From Cohnella silvisoli (GTDB lineage Bacteria > Bacillota > Bacilli > Paenibacillales > Paenibacillaceae), in NCBI RefSeq assembly GCF_021190915.1, contig NZ_JAIOAP010000013.1:165672-229671 (forward strand): 64,000 bases of DNA, in the 5' to 3' direction. The notes beneath the pieces were generated by a model, which was not told the DNA's origin, searched no databases, and saw only the letters and a list, made by a program, of their open reading frames with translations. Each line of letters begins with the position of its first letter. Position 1 is the first letter of the stretch. A program made the position numbers and the translations under genes. Below are positions 61,609 through 64,000 of the stretch, piece by piece.

Positions 61609-62432
61609 TGAAAATGATAGAACTAGATATTATCAATCAAACGACTACCCCGATAACGGTCAAGAGCGCTGTTCAAGATCTAAAGAGCCTGGGCGTCCGA
61701 GAAGGGGATCATCTTCTTGTCCATTCCTCGCTTTCCAGTTTGGGATGGGTTTGCGGAGGTCCACAAGCCGTTGTGCAGGCGCTGCTGGAGTGCGTCGGAG
61801 CAGATGGAACGCTGGTCATGCCGGCACATAGCGGAGATTGGAGCGACCCAGCCGAATGGGAGAGGCCGCCTGTTCCCCGTGACTGGATTGAAATCATTTA
61901 TCGTGAATGGCCGGCATTCGATCCGGCAGTGACGCCGACGCGGGGAATGGGGCGTATTGCGGAACTCTTTAGAACGATTCTAGGAACCGTAAGATCGCAA
62001 CATCCGCAAGTATCCTTCTGCGCCAATGGTAAACAAGCGGCGCATATTGTTTCCGATCACGCTTTAACGCCGCAGTTCGGTATGGCTTCGCCCTTGGGCC
62101 GACTGTATCACCTCGATGCAAAAGTGCTCCTGTTGGGCGTGGATTACGACTCCAGCACGAGCTTTCACCTTGCCGAAGCCACAATCGATGATATGCCGAC
62201 GAAAAAGATGGGAACCGCGTTGGTTGAGAATGGTGAGCGAATTTGGAAATGGTTTACCGATTTCGCTTACGACTCCGAGGATTTTGCCAAAATTGGAGAG
62301 GAATTTGAGAGGCTTGGCAAGGTCCAGAGAGGAAACGTAGGCAATGCTGATTGCAGACTATTTGATATGAAGGAGGCAGTAGAACATGCAAGGAATTGGC
62401 TGCTGAGAAATCGATTTAAAAAGGGCGTTTAA
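61608..62432 (+). CDS. aminoglycoside N(3)-acetyltransferase family (AAC(3)/YokD)
   Basis: Acetyl-CoA-dependent N-acetyltransferase family. Product of 274 aa, the usual length. Signatures: GDHLLVHSSLSSLGWVCGGP, GTLVMPAHSGDWSDP, TPTRGMGRIAELFRT and LLLGVDYDSSTSFHLAE. Many chromosomal members such as YokD confer no resistance and have unknown substrates, so resistance should not be assumed. ATG 61608 overlaps the DUF6809-like stop and probably shares its XRE-controlled promoter. Confidence 0.88.
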   Translation: MKMIELDIINQTTTPITVKSAVQDLKSLGVREGDHLLVHSSLSSLGWVCGGPQAVVQALLECVGADGTLVMPAHSGDWSDPAEWERPPVPRDWIEIIYREWPAFDPAVTPTRGMGRIAELFRTILGTVRSQHPQVSFCANGKQAAHIVSDHALTPQFGMASPLGRLYHLDAKVLLLGVDYDSSTSFHLAEATIDDMPTKKMGTALVENGERIWKWFTDFAYDSEDFAKIGEEFERLGKVQRGNVGNADCRLFDMKEAVEHARNWLLRNRFKKGV

Positions 62433-62449
62433 TACTAGAGAAAGATAAA

Positions 62450-62490
62450 AATGATCCTTCCGGAGCTCGACCACGGGAAGGATCATTACT
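62450..62490 (+). terminator. terminator, same family as 45273
   Basis: AATGATCCTTCC (62450-62461) and GGAAGGATCATT (62476-62487). The preceding GAGAAAGATAAAA also matches 45266-45276. Confidence 0.65.
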
Positions 62491-62690
62491 CATGTTGCTG
62501 CCGCTGCTGCAGTCGAACAGCACGTTGCCTGCCAATCGTCCAGTTTATATTCTAAATACTGTAAAGGCTGTGCAAGATGAGATATAATGGACTCAGCCTG
62601 AATGGTTCGAAAGTTTCCTGAACGATTTGCGGATAAAGAATCGCTTTGCGTCCGCGTTTCGCCGACTACGAGGGTGAAGGAGCGAGCAGT

Positions 62691-63431
62691 TTGGACTATA
62701 CGGAATTGCTGCGGAAAAAAGCCCTGTATGACCGAGGTAAGCATACGCTCCCGGAAGTAACCGTCAAGACCTATACGCAGGCGTTCGAACTGGAATATAC
62801 CCATAACTCCACAGCGATTGAAGGGAATACGCTGACCCTCCTGGAAACCAAGGTGGTACTGGAAGACGGCCTGTCAGTGGGCGGCAAAATGCTGCGGGAG
62901 ATTTACGAGGTCATTAATCATAACAAGGCTTATCAGCATGTGAAGGCTTGCATTGCGCGGGGGCTGCCCCTGAATGAAACGATCATAAAGGACATCCATG
63001 CCATTCTGATGGAAAATATTATGATCGGCGGCATTTACCGGAATGAGGAAGTGTACATATCGGGAGCGGCTCATACACCGCCGACGCCGAATGAGATGTA
63101 CCGCCAGGTCAAAAACTTTTATGCCATCCTGCCTGAAGAGGACGAAGCCAACGCCATCGAGATTGCTGCATGGACGCATGCGGAGTTTGTCCGAATTAAC
63201 CCGTTTGTCGACGGCAATGGAAGAGTTTCCCGGCTGATCATGAATTATCAACTGATGGCGGGCGGCTTCGTGCCCGTCTCTATTCCGAAGGAAAGCCGGC
63301 TGGATTATTTTACAGCTTTGGAGGCCTATGCCGTACATCAGGACTTGAAACCTTTTGCAAGAATGATCGCCTCTTTGGAGGAGCAGCAGCTTGACCGCTA
63401 CCTCGGCATAATAGAACGGCAAGCGAAATGA
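62691..63431 (+). CDS. Fic-family protein with catalytic His replaced by Asn
   Basis: Fic enzymes usually transfer AMP to hydroxyl groups of target proteins. Product of 246 aa. TTG 62691 is chosen because AAGGAG lies 8 nt before it; TTG 62646 has none. The autoinhibitory motif STAIEGN is at residues 40-46 (class II, N-terminal), and the flap region is normal. The loop that should read HPFVDGNGR reads NPFVDGNGR: the codon is AAC at 63198-63200 (residue 170) where CAC is expected. The general base is therefore lost and AMP transfer is unlikely. A TATAAT at 62583 may be its -10 box. Confidence 0.85.
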   Translation: MDYTELLRKKALYDRGKHTLPEVTVKTYTQAFELEYTHNSTAIEGNTLTLLETKVVLEDGLSVGGKMLREIYEVINHNKAYQHVKACIARGLPLNETIIKDIHAILMENIMIGGIYRNEEVYISGAAHTPPTPNEMYRQVKNFYAILPEEDEANAIEIAAWTHAEFVRINPFVDGNGRVSRLIMNYQLMAGGFVPVSIPKESRLDYFTALEAYAVHQDLKPFARMIASLEEQQLDRYLGIIERQAK

Positions 63432-63552
63432 CAGTTGCGGCTGGTTCACGGATGGCTCAGCATTTCAATTCCCGAGGATTGCTCGAATATTTGGATTTCG
63501 ATTAGTGCGGACGCAGGCTCGCACATGATGTTGGGCCGGACAAAGCGATAAT

Positions 63553-63595
63553 AATAGGAGTTTCGGAATTCGTTTTCTGAAACTCCTATTTTTGT
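63553..63595 (+). terminator. terminator after the Fic gene
   Basis: AATAGGAGTTTC (63553-63564) and GAAACTCCTATT (63579-63590), then TTTG. Confidence 0.8.
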
Positions 63596-63636
63596 ACGTT
63601 CGGCAAGGTAGACAAAAATCATGGAGGTCGATTGCG

Positions 63637-63881
63637 ATGGATAAGGTGAAAGTAATGCTGGTTGAGGATGACCTCGAGTGGCAAAATGGATTAAAAAGCT
63701 TTTTCTCCGAAGAGCCTTCACTCGAAATTGCATGCTTGTTCTAAGAGAAACGAGCGTTGATGTCGTGTTGATGGACATTATGCTGAGCGATCCTACGGGT
63801 ACGGGACTTGATGCCGCGCTCGATATTGCGCACAACTATCCCTCCATCAAAGTCATTATAGTCAGTTCTCTTGACATATAA
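63637..63881 (+). pseudogene. response regulator receiver remnant
   Basis: ATG 63637 with GGAGG upstream starts MDKVKVMLVEDDLEWQNGLK, the acidic pocket of a receiver, and stops at about 63750. A second frame continues VDVVLMDIMLSDPTGTGLDA with the phospho-acceptor Asp, then IKVIIVSSLDI and a stop. A frameshift or deletion separates the halves, and no output domain follows. Probably once a NarL/LuxR-type regulator. Confidence 0.7.
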
Positions 63882-64000
63882 GAAAGTATAAAATCAGTAC
63901 CCTATTTCAACATATAAGACTTACATGCCGCTACGCGGCACCACTGATGAATGAAAATATTGTCCATACTGGTTACTGGGGCTGGCGAAGGTAGGTCGTC

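Noticed and set aside
61608..62432. AAC(3)-family gene as proof of aminoglycoside resistance
   Set aside because: Many chromosomal members do not confer resistance; only the family can be stated.

Overview
The window looks like chromosomal DNA of a spore-forming, surface-layer-bearing Firmicute, most probably Paenibacillus or a close relative. The reasons are three very large secreted proteins with C-terminal SLH triplets, a Spo0E-like phosphatase, an exosporium-C-like protein, an LplB/YtcP/LplA-type sugar transporter with its membrane-bound AraC regulator, strong AGGAGG ribosome sites and frequent TTG/GTG starts. No rRNA, tRNA or CRISPR array was seen.

Layout. 0-1.1 kb: 3' part of rlmD (23S rRNA uracil methyltransferase). 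1.1-3.5 kb: graveyard of a zeta-like toxin-antitoxin pair, hsdM, a tyrosine integrase and an MBL hydrolase. 3.6-14.3 kb: cassette A (hybrid histidine kinase, REC-BTAD regulator, 2087-aa SLH protein). 15.2-30.5 kb: OmpR-type two-component system, membrane multicopper oxidase, AlkD-like repair protein, decayed MazEF pair, two near-identical DinB genes flanking a 2012-aa GLUG/SLH protein and an exosporium-C-like gene. 30.5-40 kb: visibly AT-rich glycan utilisation block (GH29 fucosidase, HAD phosphatase, AraC sensor-regulator, ABC transporter). 40-46.8 kb: PHP-CBM9-like protein, two collapsed SLH genes, Spo0E-like and secreted proteins. 46.9-51.2 kb: sugar transferase, WYL regulator, VOC protein and relics. 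51.2-60.5 kb: cassette B, with the same kinase, regulator, SLH order as cassette A. 60.5-64 kb: a tiny transcription unit, XRE repressor with paired operators, AAC(3), a Fic protein lacking its catalytic His, and a regulator relic.

Two patterns tie the window together. First, the last ~10-28 bases of rlmD coding sequence (core ATGTGGAGTG, encoding HVEC) recur seven times, all on the + strand, near 1.07, 15.2, 30.4, 46.8, 48.6, 51.2 and 60.5 kb. Integrase or recombinase relics lie beside some copies. This looks like serial accretion of modules at an attachment site in the 3' end of rlmD, and cassettes A and B each lie between two consecutive copies. Second, the SLH genes of cassettes A and B are each preceded by two TTTGT half-sites exactly 11 nt apart, starting 29 and 18 nt upstream of the -10 box in both. 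That is the geometry expected of a SARP/BTAD-type activator, and a REC-BTAD regulator is encoded immediately upstream in both cases. The proposed system is a transferable module in which a double-core hybrid kinase senses an extracellular cue and, through a BTAD regulator, switches on one giant surface protein. Two collapsed SLH genes show that such proteins turn over rapidly here.
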